From Synechococcus sp. MEDNS5 (GTDB taxonomy: Bacteria > Cyanobacteriota > Cyanobacteriia > PCC-6307 > Cyanobiaceae), in contig NZ_CP047952.1 of assembly GCF_014279875.1 (NCBI RefSeq), positions 1,488,001 through 1,552,000 of the forward strand: a DNA stretch of 64,000 nucleotides. Direction: 5' to 3'. Position numbers and translations under genes: made by a program. Below, in pieces: positions 38,127 to 47,547 of the stretch. The notes below the pieces were generated by a model that saw only the letters and a program-made list of their open reading frames with translations, was not told the DNA's origin and ran no database searches. Within the stretch, counting starts at the first letter, position 1. Each line of letters starts with the position of its first letter.

Positions 38127-38663
38127 TCAAAGTCCCTCGAGATTCACGCCCAGAAACCGAGCGAGTTCGGCTCCATCCTGCTCCAGCTGGGCGAGAGGAA
38201 GGGGTTCACCCACGCGGGTAAGCGGCATGTCTCGCCGACCCTGAACGCGCAACGACACGCGCCTGCGCGTATTGAAGCCATCGCGCACTTCCACCTTCAC
38301 AGCCTGAACATCCTTCAGAGGAATCTCAACGCTGATCGGCTTGCGGAACCCGCGGCGGGAGATGGTGATCACACCCGCCTGCTTATCGAAGCGGTTGGAA
38401 CCCGATCCCACATCGATGGCGATCACCGCCCAGAGGTACGTGGCCAGAAGGGCTGCAGCAATGCTGTACAGGCCCATCACCAGTCCCTGAGGGACGAACA
38501 CCAACCCTGCCGGATGCCCAAGGGGCAGCAAGTCCCGACCGAGATAGCTGGAGAGGGACGCAAACAGAAAGCCCACGCCGCCGATGGTGACCATCGCAGC
38601 AACCAATACGTTGGAAAGACGGCGCGATCCCAGCACCGGCTGTTCGAGCAGTTCAGCGGCCAT
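38127..38663 (-). CDS. ycf4: photosystem I assembly protein Ycf4
   Basis: From ATG 38663 ([18 protein letters not shown]) the product is 178 aa, the family length. There are two N-terminal membrane helices ([19 protein letters not shown], and [17 protein letters not shown]). A stroma-like C-terminal domain follows with [20 protein letters not shown] and the ending [14 protein letters not shown] 38699 would add 12 residues. Ycf4 is an assembly scaffold for PSI. It diverges from psbD, which suggests a shared control region at 38664-38884. Confidence 0.92.
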   Translation of the reverse strand: MAAELLEQPVLGSRRLSNVLVAAMVTIGGVGFLFASLSSYLGRDLLPLGHPAGLVFVPQGLVMGLYSIAAALLATYLWAVIAIDVGSGSNRFDKQAGVITISRRGFRKPISVEIPLKDVQAVKVEVRDGFNTRRRVSLRVQGRRDMPLTRVGEPLPLAQLEQDGAELARFLGVNLEGL

Positions 38664-38884
38664 CGAAGCCTGGAAACAGCGCACATTGTGAACGCTCATG
38701 CCGTTGCGCGGACGCCCCATGCAGGAGCTGCCACAAAAGGGCGCGAAAAAACGAAAGAAAGAGCGAAGAAACACTCCGATACAACGGATTTCAGCTGAGA
38801 GCGATCAGCCCCGCAGAGCCCGTTGAGATTGTTAAGGTCGCCTGGTATCCCACAGCCTGCGGGTAACCGCACCGTTCTCCTCTC

Positions 38885-39940
38885 ATGACGATCGCTGTAG
38901 GACGCGCGCCACAGCGGGGATGGTTCGACGTCCTCGATGACTGGCTCAAGCGCGACCGCTTCGTTTTTGTCGGCTGGTCCGGCATTCTTCTCTTTCCAAC
39001 GGCCTATTTGGCCATCGGTGGCTGGCTCACCGGCACCACCTTTGTTACCTCCTGGTACACCCACGGCATTGCCTCCTCGTACCTGGAAGGTTGCAACTTC
39101 CTCACCGCTGCTGTGTCCACCCCCGCTGATGCGATGGGTCACAGCCTGCTTCTGCTCTGGGGCCCTGAGGCCCAAGGCGACTTCGTTCGCTGGTGCCAGC
39201 TCGGCGGCCTCTGGGCCTTCGTGGCCCTGCACGGCGCCTTCGCACTGATCGGCTTCATGCTGCGTCAGTTCGAGATCGCTCGTCTGGTGGGCATCCGCCC
39301 TTACAACGCCATCGCCTTCTCCGGTCCGATTGCGGTGTTCGTCAGCGTCTTCCTGATGTACCCCCTCGGCCAGAGCAGCTGGTTCTTCGCGCCCTCCTTC
39401 GGTGTGGCTGCGATCTTCCGCTTCCTCCTCTTCCTTCAGGGCTTCCATAACTGGACCTTGAACCCCTTCCACATGATGGGCGTGGCCGGCATCCTCGGCG
39501 GCGCACTGCTCTGCGCCATTCACGGCGCAACCGTGGAAAACACCCTGTTTGAGGACGGCGAGCAGGCCAATACTTTCAAGGCGTTCGAGCCCACTCAGGA
39601 AGAAGAGACCTATTCAATGGTCACCGCCAACCGCTTCTGGAGCCAGATCTTCGGGATCGCGTTCTCCAACAAGCGCTGGCTGCACTTCTTCATGCTGTTC
39701 GTGCCTGTGATGGGCCTGTGGACCAGTTCCATCGGCATCATCGGCCTGGCCCTCAACCTGCGCGCCTACGACTTCGTGTCGCAGGAGATCCGCGCTGCAG
39801 AAGATCCCGAATTCGAGACCTTCTACACCAAGAACATCCTTCTCAATGAAGGTCTGCGTGCCTGGATGGCACCGGCTGACCAGCCGCACGAAAACTTCGT
39901 CTTCCCTGAAGAGGTTCTGCCCCGTGGAAACGCCCTTTAA
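38885..39940 (+). CDS. psbD: photosystem II reaction-centre protein D2
   Basis: The 351-aa protein matches D2: [21 protein letters not shown] at the N-terminus (20 residues cited of a longer conserved run), [15 protein letters not shown]-like region, [20 protein letters not shown], the [20 protein letters not shown] helix with the iron-ligand His, and [19 protein letters not shown] near the end. It binds P680, QA and tyrosine D. Its last 17 bp overlap psbC, the classical psbDC arrangement. Confidence 0.98.
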   Translation: MTIAVGRAPQRGWFDVLDDWLKRDRFVFVGWSGILLFPTAYLAIGGWLTGTTFVTSWYTHGIASSYLEGCNFLTAAVSTPADAMGHSLLLLWGPEAQGDFVRWCQLGGLWAFVALHGAFALIGFMLRQFEIARLVGIRPYNAIAFSGPIAVFVSVFLMYPLGQSSWFFAPSFGVAAIFRFLLFLQGFHNWTLNPFHMMGVAGILGGALLCAIHGATVENTLFEDGEQANTFKAFEPTQEEETYSMVTANRFWSQIFGIAFSNKRWLHFFMLFVPVMGLWTSSIGIIGLALNLRAYDFVSQEIRAAEDPEFETFYTKNILLNEGLRAWMAPADQPHENFVFPEEVLPRGNAL

Positions 39941-41312
39941 TTCCGGTCTTATCGCCACTGGCGGTAAAGACCTCGACTCCACCGGCTATGCCTGGTGGTC
40001 CGGAAACGCCCGTCTCATCAACCTGTCCGGCCGTCTGCTGGGTGCCCACGTGGCCCACGCTGGTCTGATGGTGTTCTGGGCCGGCGCCATGATGCTCTTC
40101 GAGGTGAGCCACTTCACCTTCGACAAACCGATGTATGAGCAGGGTCTGATCCTGTTCCCCCACGTCGCCACCCTTGGTTACGGCGTTGGACCTGGTGGTG
40201 AGGTCACCGATCTCTACCCCTTCTTCGTGGTCGGTGTTCTTCACCTGATCAGCTCCGCCGTGCTCGGCCTCGGCGGCCTTTATCACGCCCTGCGTGGTCC
40301 TGAAATTCTCGAGAACTACTCCACGTTCTTCTCACAGGACTGGCGTGACAAGAATCAGATGACCAACATCATTGGTTATCACCTGATCCTTCTGGGCGTC
40401 GGCTGTCTGCTGCTGGTCTTCAAGGCCATGTTCTTCGGCGGCGTCTACGACACCTGGGCCCCCGGTGGTGGTGATGTGCGACTGATCACCAATCCCACTC
40501 TGGATCCCGGTGTGATCTTCGGTTATCTGTTCCGCGCCCCCTTCGGCGGCGAAGGCTGGATCATCGGTGTGAATTCCATGGAGGACATCATCGGTGGCCA
40601 CATCTGGTTGGGTCTGACCCTGATCTTCGGTGGCATCTGGCACGTGATCACCAAGCCTTTCGGCTGGGTGCGTCGCGCCTTCATCTGGAACGGTGAGGCC
40701 TACCTGAGCTACAGCCTCGGCGCCCTGAGCTTCATGAGCTTCATCGCCTCGGCTTACATCTGGTTCAACAACACCGCTTATCCCTCGGAGTTCTACGGCC
40801 CCACCAATGCCGAGTCCTCCCAGGCCCAGAGCTTCACCTTCCTGGTGCGTGACCAACGCCTCGGCGCCAACATCGGTTCCGCCATGGGCCCCACCGGCCT
40901 GGGTAAGTACCTGATGCGCTCCCCCACCGGTGAAATCATCTTCGGCGGCGAAACCATGCGTTTCTGGGACTTCCGTGGTCCCTGGCTGGAGCCCCTGCGT
41001 GGGCCCAACGGCCTGAGCCTCGACAAGTTGCAGAATGACATCCAGCCCTGGCAAGTGCGTCGTGCCGCTGAGTACATGACCCACGCTCCCAACGCGTCGA
41101 TCAACTCCGTAGGCGGCATCATCACCGAGCCCAACTCGGTGAACTTCGTGAACATCCGCCAATGGCTGGCTGCCACGCAGTTCATCCTGGCCTTCTTCTT
41201 CCTGATCGGTCATCTCTGGCATGCGGGCCGCGCCCGTGCTGCTGCTGCCGGTTTCGAAAAAGGCATCGATCGTCAGGCCGAGCCCACCCTGGCGATGCCC
41301 GACCTCGACTGA
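39924..41312 (+). CDS. psbC: photosystem II core antenna protein CP43
   Basis: GTG 39924 (encoding METPFNSGL after initiation) overlaps psbD by 17 bp and gives 462 aa, the normal length. Six chlorophyll-binding helices are present. The large lumenal loop includes [20 protein letters not shown] (the Glu and Arg close to the Mn4Ca cluster). The product ends with [12 protein letters not shown]. It is translated by coupling from psbD, as in other cyanobacteria and chloroplasts. A strong terminator follows. Confidence 0.98.
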   Translation: METPFNSGLIATGGKDLDSTGYAWWSGNARLINLSGRLLGAHVAHAGLMVFWAGAMMLFEVSHFTFDKPMYEQGLILFPHVATLGYGVGPGGEVTDLYPFFVVGVLHLISSAVLGLGGLYHALRGPEILENYSTFFSQDWRDKNQMTNIIGYHLILLGVGCLLLVFKAMFFGGVYDTWAPGGGDVRLITNPTLDPGVIFGYLFRAPFGGEGWIIGVNSMEDIIGGHIWLGLTLIFGGIWHVITKPFGWVRRAFIWNGEAYLSYSLGALSFMSFIASAYIWFNNTAYPSEFYGPTNAESSQAQSFTFLVRDQRLGANIGSAMGPTGLGKYLMRSPTGEIIFGGETMRFWDFRGPWLEPLRGPNGLSLDKLQNDIQPWQVRRAAEYMTHAPNASINSVGGIITEPNSVNFVNIRQWLAATQFILAFFFLIGHLWHAGRARAAAAGFEKGIDRQAEPTLAMPDLD

Positions 41313-41344
41313 TTCAAGGATTCACCTCCAACAATCGTCATCAC

Positions 41345-41370
41345 CCCCTGCCGCAAGGCAGGGGTTTTTT
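41345..41370 (+). terminator. Rho-independent terminator after psbC
   Basis: A perfect 8-bp stem CCCCTGCC/GGCAGGGG encloses a GCAA tetraloop and is followed by six Ts. It lies 33 nt after the psbC stop and ends the psbDC transcript. Confidence 0.92.
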
Positions 41371-41469
41371 ATTTGGCTTAAACGCGAAGGCCGCAAGCTG
41401 ATTAAGCTTTGGCCACGGCATTCCCTGCACCAACCTCAAACTCACTAGCAGAGCTGCGGAAGCACAAAC

Positions 41470-41772
41470 TTGAACAGCCCCCCGGAACTGCAGGAGAAAG
41501 CGGAGAAACTGGTCGTTCAACACCGGGAAAGCAGCCTGTGGCTGTTTGGCTCCCTGGCGAGGGGAGACTGGGATGCGTACTCTGATGTCGACATGCTCGC
41601 CATCGCAGCCACTCCTGCGGATGCCGAAACCTTGGCCGATGCAGTGTTGAGCCATCTACTTGCCGACGATGTGCTGGCTCTCAGCTCAGCGAATTGGGAT
41701 CGTCTTCGTTGCAGCCAGGATCCCTATTGGCAAGCGATCGGCCGCGATGTCCGAATCCTGGCGAAAGGATGA
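41470..41772 (+). CDS. minimal nucleotidyltransferase (MNT), antitoxin of a HEPN/MNT pair
   Basis: The 100-aa protein carries the polymerase-beta-like motif LFGSLARGDWDAYSDVDML, i.e. GSxxRG followed by the DxD metal-binding pair. MNT proteins are antitoxins that AMPylate a HEPN RNase toxin. The gene overlaps the following HEPN gene by 4 nt (ATGA), the standard order. The HEPN partner has a stop codon (see next entry). A third catalytic acidic residue (around VLALSSANWD) is not clear. Confidence 0.85.
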   Translation: MNSPPELQEKAEKLVVQHRESSLWLFGSLARGDWDAYSDVDMLAIAATPADAETLADAVLSHLLADDVLALSSANWDRLRCSQDPYWQAIGRDVRILAKG

Positions 41773-42161
41773 CAACGCGCTTTCAGGCCTGGTTACGAAA
41801 AGCAGAAAGCGACCTCGCGGTGGGCAAGCTCACTGAAGCGGAAGAATTTCACAGCCAAGCCTGCTACCACTAAAGCCAAGCAGCAGAAAAAGCTCTGAAA
41901 GGTATCTTGATTTCTCTTGGAGTCTTACCGCCACATAGCCATTCACTCGATCGACTCGTCCAAGAGATTGAGCGGCAGGGGATCAACACTGACTCTCTGG
42001 GAGATGTCCATCTGAAGGCTGTCAGCAGGATGAATAGCGAAACCCGTTATCCACGAGACGACGAAGCTCCAATGGACAGATTTGACGCAAGAGATTCCGC
42101 GCAGGCGAGAACAATCGCAGAACACGTTCTGATGTTTGTGAAATCGATCCTTAGCTATTGA
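41769..42161 (+). pseudogene. HEPN-domain toxin interrupted by an in-frame stop
   Basis: The frame begins ATG 41769 with FQAWLRKAESDLAVGKL and reads into the HEPN signature CYH-stop-SQAAEKALKG, where the family has CFHAQQAAEKALK. Codon 35 (41871-41873) is TAA. The frame then continues intact to 42161, including PPHSHSLDRLV and the HEPN active-site stretch SETRYPRDDE. It is thus a full gene with one nonsense mutation. A re-initiated C-terminal fragment would be possible, but the first helix would be lost. This is a disabled toxin beside a retained MNT gene. Confidence 0.85.
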
Positions 42162-42180
42162 CCAAGGAAGTGCGTCGAAC

Positions 42181-42609
42181 GTGGCCAAGGGCCTCACAAA
42201 GCAGCTCTTCGGCAGCAGCGGCAGTAACAACGCCAGTGCCAGTAACAGCAGTCGCCAGGTGGCCACAGACGCGGGCTACTGCAGCCTCAGCCAGAGAGGA
42301 CAGCGGGTGTTCGATGGCCCCTGCCAGCTCAAGCAGGTGTCGAAGGGTGATCGCAACCGTTACAAGATTCAGCTGGAGAACGGCAGCAAGTACGTGTTCA
42401 AAGACAACGGCAGCGGCACATACACCATCAGTGATTCCTTCGGTGGGAGCTGGCCGGTGACCTTCGTGGATCACGGCAACACAGGCGTGTTCCGCTTTGC
42501 CGATTACAAGCTTGTGGCCACCCAGAACAGCGGCAGCACAAACCAGGACGCTGCAGGAGCCGCTTTGGGTGCGGCCGTGGGCACGATGCTGAACAACCTG
42601 TTCAAGTAA
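42181..42609 (+). CDS. hypothetical protein with glycine-zipper C-terminus
   Basis: The 142-aa product from GTG 42181 begins with a low-complexity Ser/Asn stretch (SSGSNNASASNSS). A beta-rich central domain follows (RYKIQLENGSKYVFKDNGSG). The C-terminal glycine zipper (AAGAALGAAVGTML) could insert in a membrane. No signal peptide. No family recognised. It overlaps the convergent MscS gene by 8 bp. Confidence 0.6.
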   Translation: MAKGLTKQLFGSSGSNNASASNSSRQVATDAGYCSLSQRGQRVFDGPCQLKQVSKGDRNRYKIQLENGSKYVFKDNGSGTYTISDSFGGSWPVTFVDHGNTGVFRFADYKLVATQNSGSTNQDAAGAALGAAVGTMLNNLFK

Positions 42610-44353
42610 GCCGCGTTAACTCCAATCCATCGGCCAGCACCACGCCTTCCGCTTCAAAGCGGCGCAGCACACGCAGCTGGAATTCGCGTTCGCTCACCCA
42701 TTGCCCACCCGCTTTGGTAATCAGCAGCACCTCCAGATGGGTGCCCAGCGGAGTGACCCGGCGCACCCCCCGCAACACGGGTTCCCCGAGCAAACGGTGA
42801 TTCCAATCGCTGTCATTCACGAACAGATCGATCTCATCGCGGATCAGGGTGATGGCCTGATCAATGGAGCTCTGGCGGTGAGACACCACAAAGGTGACCA
42901 AACTGCCTGATCGCAATTTCGTGTGGTTACGCAGCTGGCGGATCGTGCTGTTATCAAGCGTGTCGACCCGCTGATCCAGGCAGCGGATCTGGGTGCTGAA
43001 CAACCCCACATCCACCACCTCCCCTTCCACGCCATCAATCTCAATCCAGTCGCCGATGGCATAGCGATCCTCAATCAGCACCAGCATCCCGGCGACAAAG
43101 TCGCGCAATAACCCCTGGAACACAAAGGCCAGGGCACCCAACAAGGCACCACCTGCAACAAGGATGGAAATGGAAGCGGTGCGTACGCCAGGGACATCGA
43201 TCAACACCCAAAGCCCCGCCACCAGCAGACAAGACACATCGATCAGTCGATGACTCACCCGCAGCAGGCTGCGGTAGCGCTGATCCCGACGCGCCCTTTC
43301 CTGGACGACCACGTCCACATTGTCGGCCCATTGGTGCAGCAGAAACGTGCTGAGCGCCCGCAACAGCAAGCCCACCAATGTGACCACTCCCGCCTTGATC
43401 AAAGCGAACGAGGGTTGCAGCAGCAGCTCGAGCGCCAGTGGGATCTGCCCGGGCACAGCCATCACGCCGAGGCCCACCATCATCACCAGCAGAAACAGAA
43501 TCCACACCATCAGCACCCGGGTGACGGTGTGGGTGAGATGCAGGTGCACCTCCAGAGAAGGCACCCGATAGCCCTCCGTGAAGCGACGGCGCTGCAGGCG
43601 CGACACCCTGCGCCGCAACCCTCTCCAGGCCAACAGCGACACCGCAATCATCCCGAGAAGGAGGAGCTCCACCACGAGGGTGATTCGCCAGCGCTGGGCC
43701 AGTTGTCTCGGCCGGAGGGTCGAGCGCGCATGGTTGATCCTGCTCTCCAGGATCATGCGCCAGCGCCTGGCCAGCTGCTCGGTGGTGACGCCGTTGATCT
43801 CCGCGTCGGCTTCCGTGACCGACAGCAACGGGAAGGCGCGCTTGCGATCAGGTAGCCGCGCTTCAAGCACCTGATTGCCTTTGCCATCGGAGACGATCTC
43901 AAGCCTGACCAAACCATTACTCATCGCCATACCCGGACCGAGGCCGGCGGTGCAGACGTTGGTCTCGCCGCCCAACACGCTGTCGAGCAGCCATTCGCTC
44001 AAGCGTTCTCCTTGCCCGCAGAGCTGGTTGGGGTCGTAGAGAAGGCGCAGGTTGCCTTCGATCACGGCAGCGCGTTGCCGGGCCGCTGGCGATCCACCAT
44101 CACTGTTGAGCACCGAACTCGACACGGTGATGGCCGGAACTCCGAGGATGTTGACCTTGGCCAGTTCGTACTTGCCAACGGAAAGCCCCCGTTCCGGCAG
44201 GGTGCGATTGAGGACATCGACATTGAAACCAGGAACCCCGAAGCCTGATGGTCCGCTGGAGGGCGCTGCCATAGAGGGAATGGCCATGGACAACACCACA
44301 GCCAGCAACGCCACCAGCACTGCTTTGAAGGATCGGCGAAAGCAGCGCAACAA
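42602..44353 (-). CDS. MscS-family mechanosensitive channel with N-terminal periplasmic domain
   Basis: The 583-aa protein has a signal peptide (VLVALLAVVLSMAIPSMAAP). A roughly 190-aa periplasmic region with cysteines (QLCGQGER, NVCTAGLG) is followed by several membrane helices. The MscS core includes LVAGGALLGALAFVFQGLLRDFVAGMLVLIEDRYAIGDWI (only the pore-lining part cited, about 43050-43170) and the beta domain GEVVDVGLFSTQIRCLDQRV. Such channels release solutes under hypo-osmotic shock. The extended N-terminus is a cyanobacterial variation. Confidence 0.88.
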   Translation of the reverse strand: MLRCFRRSFKAVLVALLAVVLSMAIPSMAAPSSGPSGFGVPGFNVDVLNRTLPERGLSVGKYELAKVNILGVPAITVSSSVLNSDGGSPAARQRAAVIEGNLRLLYDPNQLCGQGERLSEWLLDSVLGGETNVCTAGLGPGMAMSNGLVRLEIVSDGKGNQVLEARLPDRKRAFPLLSVTEADAEINGVTTEQLARRWRMILESRINHARSTLRPRQLAQRWRITLVVELLLLGMIAVSLLAWRGLRRRVSRLQRRRFTEGYRVPSLEVHLHLTHTVTRVLMVWILFLLVMMVGLGVMAVPGQIPLALELLLQPSFALIKAGVVTLVGLLLRALSTFLLHQWADNVDVVVQERARRDQRYRSLLRVSHRLIDVSCLLVAGLWVLIDVPGVRTASISILVAGGALLGALAFVFQGLLRDFVAGMLVLIEDRYAIGDWIEIDGVEGEVVDVGLFSTQIRCLDQRVDTLDNSTIRQLRNHTKLRSGSLVTFVVSHRQSSIDQAITLIRDEIDLFVNDSDWNHRLLGEPVLRGVRRVTPLGTHLEVLLITKAGGQWVSEREFQLRVLRRFEAEGVVLADGLELTRLT

Positions 44354-44363
44354 GGATGCGTGA

Positions 44364-44624
44364 TCAGAAACTCATGTCCAGCAGGGTATGGCCCTGCGGC
44401 GGTTGATGCTTCTTGTCCCCACCGGCTGGCATACGGAAGCCCTGCACGGAACGACTCCAGTCGTCGCTTGATTCAGCGAAGTAAGCCTGTTCAGCGCTGA
44501 GAACGAGGGACGCGTCGGCCTGATTCGTGGCGTTGATGGCGAGAGGCTCCATGGCAGAAGCGCTCAGGGCAAGGGTTCCGGAGAGGAGCAAAGCGCCGAG
44601 TCCGGGAAGCAGAAAACGATGCAT
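44364..44624 (-). CDS. secreted hypothetical protein, 86 aa
   Basis: From ATG 44624 (MHRFLLPGLGALLLSGTLAL) the protein has a signal peptide ending SASAM and a mature part of about 62 aa with no cysteines. It contains AEQAYFAESSDDWSRSVQGF and a Pro/Gly/Gln-rich end. It lies 10 bp downstream of the MscS start and is transcribed in the same direction. Unknown function. Confidence 0.55.
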   Translation of the reverse strand: MHRFLLPGLGALLLSGTLALSASAMEPLAINATNQADASLVLSAEQAYFAESSDDWSRSVQGFRMPAGGDKKHQPPQGHTLLDMSF

Positions 44625-44699
44625 GGCCAAAGGTGTGAGAAGGGCCTGCTTTTGCTTTAGCTACGGCAAAAGAAAAATGGCAACGCAGCCCATTGACGC

Positions 44700-45275
44700 T
44701 CAAGATTCCTGCGGTAACCACTGCCGCAGGAGCGGCAAGCTCAATCCGATTACGTTCGAAAAGCAGCCATCAAGGCGCTCAACGACACACCCGCCACGCC
44801 CTTCCAACGCAAATCCTCCGGCGCATTGCAACGGCTCACCACTGCTCACGTAGGCGTCGATCTCCGCATCACTCAGATCGGCAAACAACACCCGCGTAGT
44901 GACGGATTGGCATTGGCTGGAGATCGCGATCGCTTGCGACGTCGCGATCAGAAAGTGCCCGGTATGCAAGTCGCCCCAATGGCCCCGCATCCGTTGCCAC
45001 CGGGCTTTGGCTTCCAAAGCATCGGCGGGTTTGCCGAACACCTCACCTTCAAACGCCAGCACGGAGTCACACCCCAACACGGCATGGATCGTTGGATCCG
45101 TCAGCTGGGCATGCACCGCTGCGGCCTTGGCCTCAGCCAACAGGCACACGAGATCCGCTGGCTGGGGATGGTGAATGCCGTCTTCATCCACCCCACTCAC
45201 CTGAACCCGATGGGGGATGCAGGCCTGCTCGAGCAGACGACGGCGGGCCGGGGACGCGGAAGCCAGCAGAAGCAT
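44700..45275 (-). CDS. maf: Maf-family nucleotide pyrophosphatase
   Basis: ATG 45275 ([18 protein letters not shown]) gives 191 aa. The start [10 protein letters not shown] with the phosphate-binding Ser-Arg-Arg, the catalytic [29 protein letters not shown], and [10 protein letters not shown]-like region ([13 protein letters not shown]) identify Maf. These enzymes hydrolyse modified NTPs. Upstream codons to 45359 are in frame but not conserved. Confidence 0.93.
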   Translation of the reverse strand: MLLLASASPARRRLLEQACIPHRVQVSGVDEDGIHHPQPADLVCLLAEAKAAAVHAQLTDPTIHAVLGCDSVLAFEGEVFGKPADALEAKARWQRMRGHWGDLHTGHFLIATSQAIAISSQCQSVTTRVLFADLSDAEIDAYVSSGEPLQCAGGFALEGRGGCVVERLDGCFSNVIGLSLPLLRQWLPQES

Positions 45276-45324
45276 GGGGGCCTCAGAGAACGCTGCAGAC
45301 CCCGAGAATGACAGCGTCAGCAGC

Positions 45325-45711
45325 ATGCGCGTGATCGCCCAGGACCCCAGCGAACTCACCCAGCACGCCCAGCGGCGGGCCCGCCAGGCCGTGCGCTGCC
45401 TGCCGTTCCGGCGCGGCTTCTACCGGCTCCTGGACGAGAGCGCCCAAAGCAGCAAGGAGCTGGCCAACCGACCCGACTGGCATGTGAACACAACGCAGCG
45501 GCTGGGAGCAGGAGAAACCGAAACGTTGCTCATCTGGCTGATCCAACTGGGCGTTCTGCGGCGTGAAGTGGATGGTCAGGGGCTCACCGAGCGGGTGAGA
45601 ATCACACCGCTGGGCCGGGATGTTCTGGCTGACTGGCCCGAGGAGATTCCTGCTGCCGGCCCGCTGAGTCGGGTGATGCACTGGTGCCGGCGTCGCCGCC
45701 CGCGCTGGTGA
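45325..45711 (+). CDS. hypothetical protein, 128 aa (Npun_F0494-like)
   Basis: From ATG 45325 ([20 protein letters not shown]) the product contains [20 protein letters not shown], a helix pattern and a winged-helix-like region [20 protein letters not shown] strongly basic end (RRRRPRW) suggests nucleic-acid binding. The resemblance to the cyanobacterial Npun_F0494 family is from memory of its opening sequence. It diverges from maf and precedes cobQ. Confidence 0.55.
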   Translation: MRVIAQDPSELTQHAQRRARQAVRCLPFRRGFYRLLDESAQSSKELANRPDWHVNTTQRLGAGETETLLIWLIQLGVLRREVDGQGLTERVRITPLGRDVLADWPEEIPAAGPLSRVMHWCRRRRPRW

Positions 45712-45739
45712 GAGTCGCTCCATCCCCAGACGCGCTGCG

Positions 45740-47287
45740 ATGCTTCGCTGCAGCACCCTCCTCGAGGCAGCCGTGAGCCAGGCGCAAACCCACACCCCAC
45801 TCATGGTGCTCGGCACCAGCAGTGGAGCGGGGAAATCGCTGATGACCGCCGCACTGTGCCGGGTGCTGAAACGGCGCGGAGAGACCCCCCTGCCCTTCAA
45901 GGGTCAGAACATGAGCAACAACGCCTGGGTGGACCCAGGCGGCGGGGAAATGGCCTACTCCCAGGCACTCCAGGCCTGGGCCGCAGGACGGGAACCCGAA
46001 TGCGCCATGAATCCGGTGTTGCTGAAACCCCAGGGCGACAGCACCAGCGAGGTGATCCACCTGGGCCGTTCGGTGGGCACCTGCCGCGCCGAGCACTACT
46101 ACCGCGACTGGTTCCGGCCAGGCTGGGCAGCAATCCGCCAGGGCCTGCACACCCTGCAGGTCCAGCACCCCGAGGGGCGGCTCGTGCTCGAGGGAGCCGG
46201 CAGTCCCGTGGAAGTGAACCTTCAGGCCCGCGACCTCACGAACCTGCGCCTGGCCCAATACCTGCGGGCCCGTTGCCTCCTGGTGGCCGACATCGAACGC
46301 GGCGGGGTGTTTGCCCAGATCGTGGGCACCCTGGCTCTACTCAGGCCCGTGGAGCGCCCACTGATTGGCGGTCTGCTGATCAACCGCTTCCGCGGTCGCC
46401 GCGAATTGTTCGATGAAGGCCGGCGCTGGCTGGAGCAAAACACCGGGATCCCCGTGCTGGGGGTGATGCCTTGGCTCGATGAACTGTTTCCTCCGGAAGA
46501 CTCCCTCGACCTGCTCGAGCGCCGCGGCCGTAAACGCGGCGCTGAGCTCGAGATCGCTGTGCTCAAGCTACCCTCGCTCAGCAATTTCTCCGATCTCGAT
46601 CCCCTCGAGGCCGAGCCCACGGTGCAGCTGCGCTGGGTGGAAGCTGGCGCACCCCTGGGAACGCCCGATGCGGTTGTGATTCCCGGCAGCAAGCAAACCC
46701 TGCGCGATCTGGGCCGCCTGCACAGCAGCGGTCTGGCCAGCGCCGTGCAGCGCTTTGCCCGTTCAGGCGGTGCCGTCTTCGGGGTTTGCGGCGGCATGCA
46801 GATGCTCGGCCAGGAGCTGGAAGATCCCGACGGACTGGAAGGGCAGGGTCCGGACAGCAGCAGCGGCGCTGTAGCTGGCCTCGGACTTCTGCCCTTGCAC
46901 ACACGCTTCGGTGGCGAGAAAGCCCTGCGCCATCGGCAGAGCAGCGTGCACTGGCCCGAGCACCAACCCCAACTCAGCGTGGAGGGATTCGAGCTCCATC
47001 GCGGCCACACGCAAGCACTCGAACCCTGCAGCCCCCTCTGCGAGGACCCATCGCTGGGTTGGGTGGCCGGCTGCGGAGACCAGGGAGGCATCGCCGCTGG
47101 CACCTATCTCCATGGCATTTTCGACAACGGACCCTGGCGGCGCCGCTGGCTGAATCAGCTGCGCATCCGGCGGGGCCTGGAGCTGCTCAGTGAACAGCAG
47201 CCGCACCACAGCCGCCAACGGGATGCCCTTCTCGATCGCCTGGCCGATGCCTTTGAAACCCATGTGAGCCTGGAGCCGCTGCTGTGA
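45740..47287 (+). CDS. cobQ: cobyric acid synthase
   Basis: The 515-aa enzyme has the N-terminal P-loop-like [20 protein letters not shown], the family motif FKGQNMSNN, and [15 protein letters not shown]. The class I glutamine amidotransferase domain has [10 protein letters not shown] (nucleophile Cys) and the LHGIFDNG-type end with the catalytic His. It amidates adenosylcobyrinic acid a,c-diamide in cobalamin synthesis, which is active in marine Synechococcus. GTG 45773 is an alternative start. Its stop overlaps the ferredoxin gene (GTGA). Confidence 0.95.
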   Translation: MLRCSTLLEAAVSQAQTHTPLMVLGTSSGAGKSLMTAALCRVLKRRGETPLPFKGQNMSNNAWVDPGGGEMAYSQALQAWAAGREPECAMNPVLLKPQGDSTSEVIHLGRSVGTCRAEHYYRDWFRPGWAAIRQGLHTLQVQHPEGRLVLEGAGSPVEVNLQARDLTNLRLAQYLRARCLLVADIERGGVFAQIVGTLALLRPVERPLIGGLLINRFRGRRELFDEGRRWLEQNTGIPVLGVMPWLDELFPPEDSLDLLERRGRKRGAELEIAVLKLPSLSNFSDLDPLEAEPTVQLRWVEAGAPLGTPDAVVIPGSKQTLRDLGRLHSSGLASAVQRFARSGGAVFGVCGGMQMLGQELEDPDGLEGQGPDSSSGAVAGLGLLPLHTRFGGEKALRHRQSSVHWPEHQPQLSVEGFELHRGHTQALEPCSPLCEDPSLGWVAGCGDQGGIAAGTYLHGIFDNGPWRRRWLNQLRIRRGLELLSEQQPHHSRQRDALLDRLADAFETHVSLEPLL

Positions 47288-47547
47288 AACCCGGTATGCC
47301 CTCAGAGTCGGTGATGGTGTCCATCCAGTGGCCGGATGGCCGCCGCAGCCGCTGCCCCAAGGGGCAGGACTGGCTTGTCGCCAGCCGGGAGGCTGGGGTG
47401 CACATTCCCACCGGATGCCTGGGCGGAAGTTGCGGCGCCTGCGAAATCGAGGTGAACGGCACCGTGGTGAGAGCCTGCATCAGCACCGTGCCTGCGCCAG
47501 CATCCGGTCAGTTGACGGTGGAACTGGCCACCGATCCCCACTGGTGA
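47284..47547 (+). CDS. [2Fe-2S] ferredoxin-like protein
   Basis: The 87-aa protein has the cluster motif [20 protein letters not shown] with spacing C-x4-C-x2-C and a fourth cysteine 12 residues on (VVRACIST). It starts inside the cobQ stop (GTG 47284) or at ATG 47296. Operon linkage to cobQ suggests electron transfer in cobalamin metabolism, but that is inference. Its end overlaps the next gene by 4 nt. Confidence 0.85.
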   Translation: MKPGMPSESVMVSIQWPDGRRSRCPKGQDWLVASREAGVHIPTGCLGGSCGACEIEVNGTVVRACISTVPAPASGQLTVELATDPHW

